A DNA stretch of 64,000 bases from Candidatus Schekmanbacteria bacterium RIFCSPLOWO2_02_FULL_38_14. Lineage in GTDB: Bacteria; Schekmanbacteria; GWA2-38-11. Location of the stretch: the NCBI GenBank assembly GCA_001790855.1, contig MGDH01000011.1, positions 62,001-126,000 on the forward strand, written 5' to 3'. A program made the translations under genes and the position numbers. Of the stretch, positions 25,622-35,673 are shown piece by piece (the first letter of the stretch is position 1; every line of letters starts with the position of its first letter). The notes beneath the pieces are model-generated. The model did no database searches. It was not told the DNA's origin and saw only the letters and a list, made by a program, of their open reading frames with translations.

Positions 25622-27985
25622 ATGAATATCAGGAAGATAACTCTAATTGAACCCAAATCGCCTGGAATTCATGTCTTTTCAAGAATTCCTATTCCAAGGC
25701 TTGGGTTGCCAATACTCGGAACTATTCTTGCAAGAAAAGGTTTTGACGTAAAAATTTATGTGGAAGACCTTAATGGAATTAACTTTGATGATGTTCTGAG
25801 CTCTGACCTGATTGGGATTTCATCAATAACCACTACTGCTACAGGAGGTTATGAAATAGCAAAAAAGGCTAATGAAAGAGGAATACCGGTTATCCTTGGC
25901 GGAGTACATAATACCTTCCTCCCTGATGAAGGACTAAAATATGCAGATTATATAGTCAGAGGTGAGGGAGAGGAGACATTTGAAGAACTGATTGATGCTT
26001 TAATTGACGGAAAAGACTTAAGCGAAATCCATGGGCTCTCTTTCAAAAAAGATGAAACCCCCGTTCACAACCCTCCCAGAAATTTACAAGACAATCTCAA
26101 TCTCTATCCTGTTCCTGATTTGTCTCTTATAGATGGTTATAAAAAAATGAAAGTCCTTCCTGTTTCAACTTCAAGAGGTTGCCCTTTTAACTGTAATTTC
26201 TGTTCAGTTACTGCAATAAACGGGAAAAACTACCGCTTCAGAAACCACGAACTGATAATAGAAGAACTGAAAAAAGCAAATAGAAGACATGTCTTTTTTG
26301 TTGATGACAACTTCACCGCAAACAAAGAGAGGACAAAAACCCTTCTTGAATATATGTTAAGCAAAAATGTTGCTCCAGAGTGGAGCGCACAGGCAAGAGT
26401 TGATGTGGTTAATGACAATAATCTCCTTAAACTTATGAAAAGGACTGGTTGCTACAATGTATACATTGGTTTTGAGTCAATAAACCCAAATACTTTAAAG
26501 CTATTTAAAAAGGGACAACAGCTTGAAGATATTGAACAGAGCATAAAAAAGCTTCATGAAGAAAATATACAAATTCACGGCATGTTTGTTTTTGGTTCTG
26601 ATGAAGATGACATAAAAACCATTAGAGAGACGGTTGCCTTTGCAAAAAGACTTAATATCGATTCAGTACAATTTATGATTCTCACTCCCCTGCCAGGAAC
26701 ACAAACATATGAAAGCTATAAAAAAGAATCCAGAATATTGACCTATGACTGGAATCTTTATGATGCTCATCATGTAGTATATACCCCAAAGAAAATGACT
26801 CCTTTTGAACTTCAAAAGGAAACTTTTAAAGCAATGAATAAATTCTATTCTTGGGTACAGATACTTAAAAGAGTCTGGGCAAGAGATGCTTACAACGTAG
26901 TTATTAAAACATATGCAAAAAATATAATTTCAAAATGGAAGAAAGATAACTACTCATATATGAAGGATATGAAATCAGGAGTACCTTACCAGAGTGAAGA
27001 TGAAAAACATCTGTTTCCTTTTTCAATCCGCTCAAAATTAAAGACAATCGGTATTCCAGGAGCTTCTTTGCATTTAGGCTCAAGAGAGTTTTTGAAAAGC
27101 TTTTTTGGAGAAGTTGGTGTCAATTTCAAATTCGCTGATATCTGGAAAAATATCAATTCCGAGAAAAACTCAGGCTCTGTTTTCAAAGACGCCTGTCTTC
27201 CGGTTAAGTTTACCTTTAACCAGCTTTCTGAGCTTAAAGACAAAGTTGATATTATTTTAATACCTGAAATAAAGGCAAAAATACCCAACCAGTACTGCCA
27301 GCATCTTTCAAGCTTTATTGAAAAAATGAAAACCTTGAAAGATGGTTTTCCCCCAATTGTCAATTTTCTTTTTGATCCTGTCAATGGACCAAGCTATCAG
27401 GCATGTTCAAAAGTAGGACTGCTGTTTACTCAGAATATAAAAAAGATTCATAATTCCTATCATAATGCTGTTTCTAATTACAAAGAAACAATAATGGAAA
27501 AGTTAAAGTCTCTGAAAGACTTTGGAGTTAAAAAAGACGAGAAATCGCTTAAAATAGCTTTTCTTTCACCACCCTATATTCTTCATAATTCAAATCTGTC
27601 AGGGCCTATTCTGAATTTTTTAAAAGAAAAAGAACTCAACCATTTAACTGACAAAAATATCAGCATAAGCTATCTCCCTGATGGAACGGATTTAAACGTT
27701 CAGGAGTTTTTTTGCAGCAGCGATAACGTTCTGTTTGACATGGCGCATAAATTTTCTTCAGATTCAACAATTGACGGAATCATAATTCTTGGGTCAGAAG
27801 GATGTTTTTCTTCAAAAACCACAAGAAGCTTAATTGAAAATAATGATGATGTTAAAATAAATAAACCGCTCAAAGTATTACAGCTTAGAGAAGATTTAAA
27901 TTTTAACAGTCTGATTTCTGATATAAAGATATTTCTTTCCGCTATTGATCAACGGAAAGGAACATCAGCGAATTCATTTCTTTAG
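25622..27985 (+). CDS. B12-type radical SAM protein with a DUF2229-like C-terminal region
   Basis: 787 residues. Residues 1-150 are a B12-binding-type Rossmann domain (GLPILGTILARKGFDV, VILGGVHNTFLPDE). The radical SAM core has CPFNCNFC (C187, C191, C194). A DUF4070-type stretch follows (FYSWVQILKRVW). From about residue 470 it resembles the DUF2229 and dehydratase-like region of 2-hydroxyacyl-CoA dehydratase activators: TIGIPGASLHLGSREFLKSF, KDACLPVKFTF, LFDPVN and GSEGCFSSKTT. The domain borders are judged by eye. The order is unusual, and the substrate is unknown. A fatty-acid gene run follows, starting 70 bp downstream. Confidence 0.75.
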   Translation: MNIRKITLIEPKSPGIHVFSRIPIPRLGLPILGTILARKGFDVKIYVEDLNGINFDDVLSSDLIGISSITTTATGGYEIAKKANERGIPVILGGVHNTFLPDEGLKYADYIVRGEGEETFEELIDALIDGKDLSEIHGLSFKKDETPVHNPPRNLQDNLNLYPVPDLSLIDGYKKMKVLPVSTSRGCPFNCNFCSVTAINGKNYRFRNHELIIEELKKANRRHVFFVDDNFTANKERTKTLLEYMLSKNVAPEWSAQARVDVVNDNNLLKLMKRTGCYNVYIGFESINPNTLKLFKKGQQLEDIEQSIKKLHEENIQIHGMFVFGSDEDDIKTIRETVAFAKRLNIDSVQFMILTPLPGTQTYESYKKESRILTYDWNLYDAHHVVYTPKKMTPFELQKETFKAMNKFYSWVQILKRVWARDAYNVVIKTYAKNIISKWKKDNYSYMKDMKSGVPYQSEDEKHLFPFSIRSKLKTIGIPGASLHLGSREFLKSFFGEVGVNFKFADIWKNINSEKNSGSVFKDACLPVKFTFNQLSELKDKVDIILIPEIKAKIPNQYCQHLSSFIEKMKTLKDGFPPIVNFLFDPVNGPSYQACSKVGLLFTQNIKKIHNSYHNAVSNYKETIMEKLKSLKDFGVKKDEKSLKIAFLSPPYILHNSNLSGPILNFLKEKELNHLTDKNISISYLPDGTDLNVQEFFCSSDNVLFDMAHKFSSDSTIDGIIILGSEGCFSSKTTRSLIENNDDVKINKPLKVLQLREDLNFNSLISDIKIFLSAIDQRKGTSANSFL

Positions 27986-28055
27986 ATTATGAGTAATATC
28001 ATCTCTGCTTTTTTATCAGCGTGATTATAACTTTAAAAAGCCAAGGAGAAGGATT

Positions 28056-29300
28056 TTGGGAAAAAGAAGAGTTGTTGTAACAGGAATTGGTATAATCTCG
28101 CCAATCGGCATAGGGATTAAAGAAAACTGGAACGATTTGCTTGCTGGAAAATCAGGAATTGATAAAATCAGCAAATTTGACACCACTGATTTTTCCTGTA
28201 AAATTGCCGGTGAGGTAAAAGACTTTGACCCTCACAAATACATTGACCCCAAAGAAGCAAAAAAAATGGATACTTTTATCCAGTATGCCCTTGCAGCAAG
28301 CTGTATGGCGATGGAGGATTCAGGGCTTAAAATTAGTGACGAAATTGCTGAAATGGCAGGAGTAATAGTTGGTTCAGGTATTGGCGGAATGCCTCTTATT
28401 GAAAAAAATTACAAGATATACCTTGAAAAGGGACCAAAAAGGATATCCCCATTTTTTATTCCTCAAGTAATAATAAACCTTGCTCCAGGACAAATTGCAA
28501 TGATGTTCAACGCAAAAGGACCAAATTCAAGTGTTGTTACAGCATGTGCAACCTCTAACCATTCAATCGGTGAAGCATTCAGAACCATTCAGAGAGAAGA
28601 GGCGGATGTGATGATTACCGGAGGGAGTGAATCTGTTATTACTCCACTTGCCATAGGCGGTTTTTGCTCAATGCGTGCGCTTTCAACACAGAACGAAGAA
28701 CCATCAAAAGCAAGCAGACCTTTTGATTTAAAAAGAGATGGATTTATTATGGGTGAAGGTTCTGGAATACTTATTCTTGAAGAGCTTGAATTTGCAAAAA
28801 AAAGAGGTGCAAGGATAAGAGGAGAACTTATCGGTTACGGTCAGTCCTGCGATGCATATCATATGACTTCACCATCAATTGACGGAGAAGGAGCTGTACG
28901 CTGTATGGCATCCACACTGAAAGATGCAGGAGTAAAACCAGAAGAGGTTGATTACATAAATGCTCACGGAACATCAACACCTTTAAATGACAAATTTGAG
29001 ACCATAGCAATTAAAAAACTATTTGGAGAGCGTGCATCTTCCATTCCAATAAGTTCAACAAAATCAATGACAGGTCATCTTCTGGGGGCATCCGGTGCAA
29101 TTGAAGCAATCTATACTATTCTCGCTCTTGAAAATCAGGAAGTACCTCCAACAATAAACTACGAATATCCTGACCCTGAATGCGACCTTGACTATGTTCC
29201 CAATAAACCCCGCAAAGCAAAAATAAAAGTTGCTTTGAGCAATTCATTCGGGTTTGGCGGGACAAATGCGTGCCTTGCTTTTAAAAAATATGAAAAATAA
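28056..29300 (+). CDS. fabF: Beta-ketoacyl-ACP synthase II (FabF)
   Basis: 414 residues. TTG start at 28056 with AAGGAGAAGG upstream. The Cys-His-His triad is complete: TACATSNH (Cys about 164), NAHGTST and SMTGHLLGASG. It condenses malonyl-ACP with acyl-ACP in fatty-acid elongation. A second, different ketosynthase is at the right edge (62979-64000). It heads a run with acyl-CoA carboxylase beta, PlsC-like acyltransferase and aldehyde dehydrogenase, suggesting a lipid-related cluster. Confidence 0.93.
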   Translation: MGKRRVVVTGIGIISPIGIGIKENWNDLLAGKSGIDKISKFDTTDFSCKIAGEVKDFDPHKYIDPKEAKKMDTFIQYALAASCMAMEDSGLKISDEIAEMAGVIVGSGIGGMPLIEKNYKIYLEKGPKRISPFFIPQVIINLAPGQIAMMFNAKGPNSSVVTACATSNHSIGEAFRTIQREEADVMITGGSESVITPLAIGGFCSMRALSTQNEEPSKASRPFDLKRDGFIMGEGSGILILEELEFAKKRGARIRGELIGYGQSCDAYHMTSPSIDGEGAVRCMASTLKDAGVKPEEVDYINAHGTSTPLNDKFETIAIKKLFGERASSIPISSTKSMTGHLLGASGAIEAIYTILALENQEVPPTINYEYPDPECDLDYVPNKPRKAKIKVALSNSFGFGGTNACLAFKKYEK

Positions 29301-29400
29301 ATTCCAAATCACAAATTTCAAATGCTTCGGTCATTCGATAATTTGAATTTTGTACTTATTTGCATCTTTGTGCTTGGGATTTGATACTTAACACTATTTA
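29301..29400. repeat. AAATCACAAATTTC-type intergenic repeat
   Basis: The fabF-carboxylase spacer contains CCAAATCACAAATTTCAAA and, 40 bp later, TTTGTGCTTGGGATTTG in the opposite sense, a recognised style of dispersed repeat that also occurs near 43930. It overlaps no gene. Confidence 0.5.
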
Positions 29401-29415
29401 AGGGAGGAATAAATC

Positions 29416-30978
29416 TTGCCAAAAAAAATTGGCTTTGAAGATTATATTGAAGATCTCAAAGAAAGAGAGAAAATTACTGAATCCGGCGGCGGAGAAAAAA
29501 GAATCGCCATTCATCATCAGCAGGGCAAACTTACTGCAAGAGAAAGATTAGCTATACTTTTTGACAAAAATTCGTTTGAAGAAATTGATAAATTTGTAGT
29601 TCATAGATGTAACAACTTCGGGATGGAAAATGAAAAAATTCCAGGTGACGGCGTCATAACCGGTTATGGGACAATAAACGGAAGGCTTGTCTATGGTTAT
29701 GCTCAGGATTTCACCGTTTTTGGAGGGTCGCTGAGCGAGACATGTGCAAAAAAAATATGTAAAATTTTAGACCTCGCGCTCAAGATAGGAGTTCCTATTA
29801 TCGGGCTCAATGATTCGGGTGGTGCAAGAATTCAGGAAGGAGTTGCAAGCCTTGGAGGATATGCTGAAATCTTTTTGAGAAATGTTCTCGCCTCAGGAGT
29901 TATTCCCCAAATCGCAGCTATAATGGGACCTTGTGCTGGAGGAGCTGTATATTCACCTTCGATAAATGATTTCATATTCATGGTTAAAAATACAAGTTAT
30001 ATGTTTGTTACAGGTCCTGACGTGATAAAAGCTGTTACCCATGAGGAGGTCACAAAAGAAGAGCTCGGAGGAGCAATGACCCATAACAGCCTTAGCGGAG
30101 TTGCGCATTTTGCTGCTGAAAATGATAAGGATACATTGCTGATGATTCGTGAGATTCTTGCCTTTCTCCCTCAGAATAATATGGAAGAGCCAAGGCTGAA
30201 ACCAACAAGTGACCCTTCAAACAGAGAAACTCCTGAAATAGAAAAAATAATCCCGATTAATCCCTACAAGCCTTATGATGTAAAAGAGGTGATTTCAACA
30301 CTTGTAGATGAAAACTATTTCTTTGAAGTTCAGGAACATTTTGCCCAAAACATTGTAGTAGGTTTTGGAAGGCTTAACGGCAGAGCTGTAGGAATAATTG
30401 CAAACCAGCCAGCAGTCCTTGCAGGAACACTTGATATAAATGCTTCTGTAAAGGGAGCAAGATTCATACGTTTTTGCGATGCCTTCAATATTCCTCTTAT
30501 CACCCTTCAGGATGTTCCCGGATTTCTGCCGGGGCTTAACCAGGAAACAGGAGGAATAATAAGGCATGGCGCAAAACTTCTCTACGCATATGCAGAAGCC
30601 ACTGTTCCAAAGGTAACAATAATTACACGCAAGTCATACGGCGGTGCTTACTGTGTTATGTCAAGCAAGCACGTAAGGGGAGACATTAACTTTGCTTACC
30701 CGACAGCTGAAATTGCTGTAATGGGTCCAGAGGGAGCTGTAAATATAATCTTTAAAAAAGAGATTTCAAATGCTGAAGACCCAAAAAAGGCCAAAGACGA
30801 ACTTGTTGATAACTACCGCAAAAAGTTTGCAAACCCATACATCGCAGCAGAACTTGGCATAATTGATGAAGTCATTTATCCAAAATATTCCCGTAGAAAG
30901 CTTATAAAAGCCCTCGAGATGCTTCAGAACAAGACAGATAAAAACCCTGCTAAGAAACATGGGAATATTCCGCTCTGA
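29416..30978 (+). CDS. Acyl-CoA carboxylase carboxyltransferase (beta) subunit
   Basis: 520 residues, TTG start at 29416 with AAGGGAGGAATAAATC before it. The crotonase-like carboxyltransferase halves are clear: [38 protein letters not shown] and, in the C-half, [19 protein letters not shown] and [13 protein letters not shown]. It is closest in pattern to propionyl/methylmalonyl-CoA carboxylase beta (PccB/MmdA). No biotin carboxylase or biotinyl protein is in the window, so the partner subunit and substrate are open. It lies between fabF and a PlsC-like gene. Confidence 0.88.
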   Translation: MPKKIGFEDYIEDLKEREKITESGGGEKRIAIHHQQGKLTARERLAILFDKNSFEEIDKFVVHRCNNFGMENEKIPGDGVITGYGTINGRLVYGYAQDFTVFGGSLSETCAKKICKILDLALKIGVPIIGLNDSGGARIQEGVASLGGYAEIFLRNVLASGVIPQIAAIMGPCAGGAVYSPSINDFIFMVKNTSYMFVTGPDVIKAVTHEEVTKEELGGAMTHNSLSGVAHFAAENDKDTLLMIREILAFLPQNNMEEPRLKPTSDPSNRETPEIEKIIPINPYKPYDVKEVISTLVDENYFFEVQEHFAQNIVVGFGRLNGRAVGIIANQPAVLAGTLDINASVKGARFIRFCDAFNIPLITLQDVPGFLPGLNQETGGIIRHGAKLLYAYAEATVPKVTIITRKSYGGAYCVMSSKHVRGDINFAYPTAEIAVMGPEGAVNIIFKKEISNAEDPKKAKDELVDNYRKKFANPYIAAELGIIDEVIYPKYSRRKLIKALEMLQNKTDKNPAKKHGNIPL

Positions 30979-31010
30979 AAATTGATGATTTAAAAATTCC
31001 GGGAAACAAT

Positions 31011-31754
31011 TTGAGCAGAAGTAAAAACAGATTCTTAAAAACACTGGAAGATATAATATCTTATCTCTTGGTAATAAGTACTATTACAATAGCCTGGATA
31101 CTGTTCAGGGTTTTAAACAGAACAAAAGTCTATGGCTTGGAAAATATACCTTTTAAAAAGAATCTTCTTCTTCTGCCTAACCATCTTACAATGATAGATA
31201 GTTTCCTTGTTGGCACAACTGCATTTTATCCTGAAGTAATAATAAAACCGTGGCTTATTCCATGGAGTCCTGCAGCAGAAGAAAATTTCTTCAGCAATCC
31301 TGTTCTTGCGTGGATAGCAAATAATTGGAAAGCCATACCGGTTAGACGGGGCAGAAAAGACCTTGAGGTCCTAAACAAAATGATTGAGCTTTTACCTGAC
31401 GGAACAATGATAAATTTCCCTGAAGGAACAAGAAGCCGTACAGGCAAACTCGGAAATGGCAAGCCAGGAGTTGGAAAACTAATTTACAATTCAAAACCAA
31501 CAGCAATTCCAGTTAGAATTTTTGGAATGGAAAAGGTTTTGCCAATAGGTTCTTACTTTCCGAGAATTTTTAAAAAGATTACAGTAGTCTTTGGAAAGCC
31601 TATAGATTTCAGTCCATTTTATGCTCTTCCTGATGAAAAAGAAACATGGCTTGGAATTGTTAAAAAAGTTATGGACTCAATTACTGAATTAAAACCAGTT
31701 GAAGGAAACAGGGAATTTTCTGTCAAGGCATCAGAAGAGGGAAACTTTTCTTAA
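31011..31754 (+). CDS. 1-acylglycerol-3-phosphate acyltransferase family (PlsC-like)
   Basis: 247 residues, TTG start at 31011. Motif I is NHLTMID (the catalytic His-x4-Asp) and motif III is FPEGTRSRTG. An N-terminal membrane helix spans about residues 15-35. Enzymes of this family acylate lysophosphatidate or related acceptors at the inner membrane. The gene follows the carboxylase subunit by 32 bp. Fatty-acid chain and acceptor specificity cannot be read from sequence. Confidence 0.85.
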   Translation: MSRSKNRFLKTLEDIISYLLVISTITIAWILFRVLNRTKVYGLENIPFKKNLLLLPNHLTMIDSFLVGTTAFYPEVIIKPWLIPWSPAAEENFFSNPVLAWIANNWKAIPVRRGRKDLEVLNKMIELLPDGTMINFPEGTRSRTGKLGNGKPGVGKLIYNSKPTAIPVRIFGMEKVLPIGSYFPRIFKKITVVFGKPIDFSPFYALPDEKETWLGIVKKVMDSITELKPVEGNREFSVKASEEGNFS

Positions 31755-31831
31755 CAAGCTGTAAAATCTTAATTATATGTCATAAATCTCTTTCTCTGAA
31801 TATTTATAATAAATATGTTAAAATAAAAATC

Positions 31832-33325
31832 ATGGCTGAAAAGTTCAAAAATCTTATCAATGGCAAGTGGGTTGAGCCATCTTCAGGAAAATATTTTAAA
31901 AACATAAATCCTGCCAACAAAGAAGACCTGCTTGGAGTATTCCCTGATTCAACAGCAACAGATGTACATAAAGCCGTTGAATCCGCCCACGCTGCTTTTG
32001 AAAAATGGAGCAAAATCACTGCGCCAAAAAGAGGAGAAATAATCCTTAAAGCAGGGCAGCTTCTTCTTAAAAGAAAAGAAATATTAGCACAGACTGCCAC
32101 AAAGGAAATGGGTAAAATTCTTATTGAAACAAAAGGAGATGTTCAGGAAGGAATAGATACCGCCCTTTACATGGCTGGTGAAGGGAGAAGGCTTTTTGGT
32201 CAGACAACCCCTTCAGAACTCAGCAATAAATTCGCAATGTCATTAAGGGCTCCTATAGGGGTTGTCGGGATAATATCCCCTTGGAACTTTCCAGTTGCAA
32301 TTCCTGCATGGAAAATATTTCCTGCATTAATCTGCGGAAACACTATCGTCTTCAAACCTGCAACTGATACCCCGGAGTCGGCGCTGAGACTGGTTGAGAT
32401 TTTAATTGAAGCCGGTGTACCAGATGGTGTTGTGAACCTTGTTTTTGGTTCTGGTTCTGAAGTTGGAAAAGCAATTGTAACACATCCAAAAATCAGCCTC
32501 ATATCTTTTACCGGATCCTCTGAAACAGGAAGATTTATTGCTTCTGAATGCGGAAAGAGATTAAAAAAATGTGCTCTTGAAATGGGAGGAAAAAATGCAC
32601 AAATAGTAATGAATGATGCTGATATTGACCTTGCCATTGATGGCGCTCTTTGGGGAATTTTTGGAACAACAGGACAAAGATGCACTGCTACAAGCAGGTT
32701 AATAATCCATAAAAAAATCCTTGATGAATTCACACACAGATTAATCACAAGGGCTAAGAAAATCAGGATTGGTAATGGCTTAGATGAGTCAACTGAGATG
32801 GGACCCTTGATAAATGAAGCACAGCGCCAGAAAGTTCACAATTATGTAAATATAGGAATAAATGAAGACAGGGCAAAGCTTCTTATTGGAGGTGAATCTT
32901 GCAATAACCGTGAATGCTCAAAGGGATTTTTCTACAAACCCACTATTTTCACTAATGGAAACATAAAAATGAGAATTGCACAGGAAGAAATTTTTGGGCC
33001 TGTTGTTATAATTATTCCTGTAAAGGATTTTAATGAAGCAATAGCTGCTATAAACAGCAGTAAATATGGACTTTCAGCATCTATATATACAAAAGATATT
33101 AATATGGCATTTAAAGCGATTGAAAGAATTAAGAGCGGCATCGTGTATGTAAACAGTCCAACAATTGGTGCTGAATCTCACCTTCCATTTGGAGGAATAA
33201 AGGACACCGGCAATGGCCACAGAGAAGCCGGAGTAACAGCCCTTGATATTTTTAGCGAATGGAAAACAGTGTACATTGATTACAGCGGAAGACTCCAGAG
33301 AGCCCAGATAGATACTGATAAATAG
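31832..33325 (+). CDS. NAD(P)-dependent aldehyde dehydrogenase
   Basis: 497 residues, full ALDH length. Active-site residues are visible: the general base in ALEMGGKN (Glu about 250), the nucleophile in GQRCTATSR (Cys about 284) and the cofactor-binding FTGSSETGR. The C-terminal EIFGPV motif is intact. The pattern resembles succinate-semialdehyde or piperidine-6-carboxylate dehydrogenases, but the substrate is open. Its place behind fatty-acid genes would also fit a fatty-aldehyde role; this is inference. ATG start at 31832, 77 bp after the PlsC-like stop. Confidence 0.87.
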   Translation: MAEKFKNLINGKWVEPSSGKYFKNINPANKEDLLGVFPDSTATDVHKAVESAHAAFEKWSKITAPKRGEIILKAGQLLLKRKEILAQTATKEMGKILIETKGDVQEGIDTALYMAGEGRRLFGQTTPSELSNKFAMSLRAPIGVVGIISPWNFPVAIPAWKIFPALICGNTIVFKPATDTPESALRLVEILIEAGVPDGVVNLVFGSGSEVGKAIVTHPKISLISFTGSSETGRFIASECGKRLKKCALEMGGKNAQIVMNDADIDLAIDGALWGIFGTTGQRCTATSRLIIHKKILDEFTHRLITRAKKIRIGNGLDESTEMGPLINEAQRQKVHNYVNIGINEDRAKLLIGGESCNNRECSKGFFYKPTIFTNGNIKMRIAQEEIFGPVVIIIPVKDFNEAIAAINSSKYGLSASIYTKDINMAFKAIERIKSGIVYVNSPTIGAESHLPFGGIKDTGNGHREAGVTALDIFSEWKTVYIDYSGRLQRAQIDTDK

Positions 33326-33384
33326 CCCCATCTTCTTTTTAATAAAAAGTTAATAAAGCCATATCTCAATTGTCTAAAAATAAA

Positions 33385-33412
33385 TTGACAAAACCATTTA
33401 ATCTCCTATATT
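33385..33412 (+). promoter_or_regulatory. Sigma-70-type promoter of the receiver-PilZ gene
   Basis: TTGACA (33385-33390), 16-bp spacer, TATATT (33407-33412), about 47 bp before the ATG at 33459. Both boxes are close to consensus; this is one of the clearest promoters in the window. Confidence 0.6.
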
Positions 33413-33458
33413 TACTTTAAAGGGTGTTTTAATTCTTTCAGCTATAAAAGGTCTTCAC

Positions 33459-34190
33459 ATGCTTTTTGACAACGCAAATCTTTTTATTATTGACGAAGAA
33501 AACCCTGTTTCCGGAAAAGAACTAACCAAAAATTTCAAAAAAGCCGGGTTCGGTGCTTTATTTTTTTCCAGCTGCGAACAGGCGTTAAGAGAGCTAAAAA
33601 AAACAAAAGTTGATTTGGTTATTACCGGAATAAAATCATCACAAATTAACGGGTTGGAATTTTTAAGAAGGATAAAAACATTAAACTATCAGGCTGATGT
33701 AATAATTTATACTGAATTTGGTGATGTTGATAATTACATTAGGGCATCAAAACTCGGCGCAGCAGATTTCATAAATAAGCCTATTGAATTCAAGGAAATG
33801 CTTTCAATTGTAAAAAGAACACTTAAGGGAAAAATAGATAATACTAAAATAGCGACAACCGACAGAAGAAAACATCCGAGGTTTTCAGTAGACGAACCAG
33901 CATATATAGTTCAAAAACAGAAAGAAAAGAACAAGAAATCCAGAACCAGTGCAAGAATAGTTAATCTCAGTCTTTCAGGCCTGCTTATTGAATATTGCCT
34001 GCCTTTTGAAATTAATAAAATTTTAGAAATTCACCCTGTTTTGGGAGGCAAAAAGATAATAACCTCCGGTACGGTACGCAACTCAAAAGAAAATGAAATA
34101 GAAATCCCTGCTTACTATACAGGAGTAGAATTCACAAAGGTCTCAGCCAATCATCATAATGTTATTCAGCAGTACCTGGAAGCGATTTAA
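33459..34190 (+). CDS. Receiver-PilZ protein with a degenerate receiver
   Basis: 243 residues. Residues 5-125 have the receiver fold, but the phospho-acceptor position reads DLVITGI where DLVILDI is usual, so the Asp is Gly and phosphorylation is unlikely. The Lys of the conserved KPI is kept (NKPIEF). Residues about 137-240 are a PilZ domain with both c-di-GMP signatures: the R-x3-R motif in RRKHPRF and N-x-S-x-x-G in NLSLSGLLIE. It should bind c-di-GMP without a phosphorylation input. It is monocistronic and convergent with the cca gene. Confidence 0.78.
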   Translation: MLFDNANLFIIDEENPVSGKELTKNFKKAGFGALFFSSCEQALRELKKTKVDLVITGIKSSQINGLEFLRRIKTLNYQADVIIYTEFGDVDNYIRASKLGAADFINKPIEFKEMLSIVKRTLKGKIDNTKIATTDRRKHPRFSVDEPAYIVQKQKEKNKKSRTSARIVNLSLSGLLIEYCLPFEINKILEIHPVLGGKKIITSGTVRNSKENEIEIPAYYTGVEFTKVSANHHNVIQQYLEAI

Positions 34191-34199
34191 TATTATTCA

Positions 34200-35579
34200 T
34201 TAATTCAATGAGTCAACCCTGATCTTTTCAACCAATTCAATAGCTTCTTTTCTTGTAGATATTTTATTCTCAATTTGAAGCTCTTTGATTTTTTTGAGTA
34301 TCTTTCCAACCCTCTCACCCTCTTTACATTTTAATATCCTTATTATATCTCTCCCATCTATTAATTTTTGCAGGTTAATAATTGCGTCTCCCTCATTATT
34401 AAAAATTCTCAGAATCATGGTTCTGACAATAATCGTTTTCTTATAGTTTTCCTTCCCTAAGGTTCTTAAAATTGCATTCCCTAAAACCATTAAAATCAAA
34501 ACATCCTTTCTGGTATTGTGGATAAGTTTTCTTATATCTATTTCAAGCTCCTTTGTTTCAAACAATTCAAAAAAATATTTTAAACCTCCAATTACTTTGC
34601 AAATCCTTGAAATTTCAAGGTTTGAAAAACGCATATTTTTAAGCGCAAAGCTGATATTTTTAGTTTCTGCTTCCAAAGAGCATAATTTTTCAAAGTTTCC
34701 TGTAATTGAAAATGAGATAATGGCAGAATAATATATTACTTTTTTATCATCAGAGGTATATTTTAGCTCAACCATTTGACTACCATCAAAAAAAACTTTA
34801 TCAATCAACTCACTTAAAGTTTTTAATATAGATATTAAATTTACTTTTTTTTCCTGTGTTTCAAGCATCTTTATTGCTCTGCCTGAGCCTTTACCTGAAA
34901 ACAGAATTTCTAACAATTTAGTTTCAATAAGCAAAACTAACCCATTAACAGGGTTACGAGAGAGAATAATTTTATCCATTTCTTCCTTTATTCTCTCTGA
35001 AGAAGACCTGGAGATTTGGTCATTTTTTGAAGCTATAAAAGATAAGGTTCTCTTTTCTATAGAAAACCCTTCAAGAGTTGTAAAATATCTGACAGCCCGT
35101 AGCATTCTGAGCGGGTCATCATCAAATGTATTATCAGATATCATCTTTATAATTTTTTTTTCTATGTCATTAAGCCCATAAAAATCATCATACAATATTT
35201 TTTCACTTAAAGAATAGGCAATTGAATTTATAGTAAAATCTCTTCTTGCCAGGTCCTTATGGATATTTCCCTGAAAAACTTTTGCAAAATCAAGAGAAAG
35301 CCCTTTTTTTACAACCCTGTAATTAACTATCTCTTCCTTATCCATAACAATCATCTTTGCCCTTAATCTTTCAGCCGCTTTTTTAGAAATCTTATCTGGT
35401 TCACCGTTCACAATAAAATCCAGATCAATATTATCTCTGGATAAAATTGCATCTCTTAAAAAACCGCCAACAAGATATAAAGGCAGCTTTAATTCATCAG
35501 CTATCTCTTTTATCAGTTTGATTTCCTTGTTTCTCTGAATTTTTTCTTCAATCAATTTTATTAATTTATTATTTTTCAT
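34200..35579 (-). CDS. cca: CCA tRNA nucleotidyltransferase / poly(A) polymerase family
   Basis: 459 residues. The class II nucleotidyltransferase head has GGFLRD and the metal-binding DLDF, then RRDFTINSIAY and DDDPLRMLRAVRY. The C-terminal half is helical and divergent. It probably adds or repairs CCA ends. The tRNA-Leu gene in this window has no encoded CCA, consistent with that need. An A-adding specialist cannot be excluded. It is followed downstream only by the convergent PilZ gene. Confidence 0.85.
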   Translation of the reverse strand: MKNNKLIKLIEEKIQRNKEIKLIKEIADELKLPLYLVGGFLRDAILSRDNIDLDFIVNGEPDKISKKAAERLRAKMIVMDKEEIVNYRVVKKGLSLDFAKVFQGNIHKDLARRDFTINSIAYSLSEKILYDDFYGLNDIEKKIIKMISDNTFDDDPLRMLRAVRYFTTLEGFSIEKRTLSFIASKNDQISRSSSERIKEEMDKIILSRNPVNGLVLLIETKLLEILFSGKGSGRAIKMLETQEKKVNLISILKTLSELIDKVFFDGSQMVELKYTSDDKKVIYYSAIISFSITGNFEKLCSLEAETKNISFALKNMRFSNLEISRICKVIGGLKYFFELFETKELEIDIRKLIHNTRKDVLILMVLGNAILRTLGKENYKKTIIVRTMILRIFNNEGDAIINLQKLIDGRDIIRILKCKEGERVGKILKKIKELQIENKISTRKEAIELVEKIRVDSLN

Positions 35580-35673
35580 GACTGCTTTATATTAAACCTT
35601 GCTCTTTATTTAAATAAAAGATTTAATTTGTTAGTGGAAATTTATAATAAATTCTGAAGATAGAAACTGAAAT

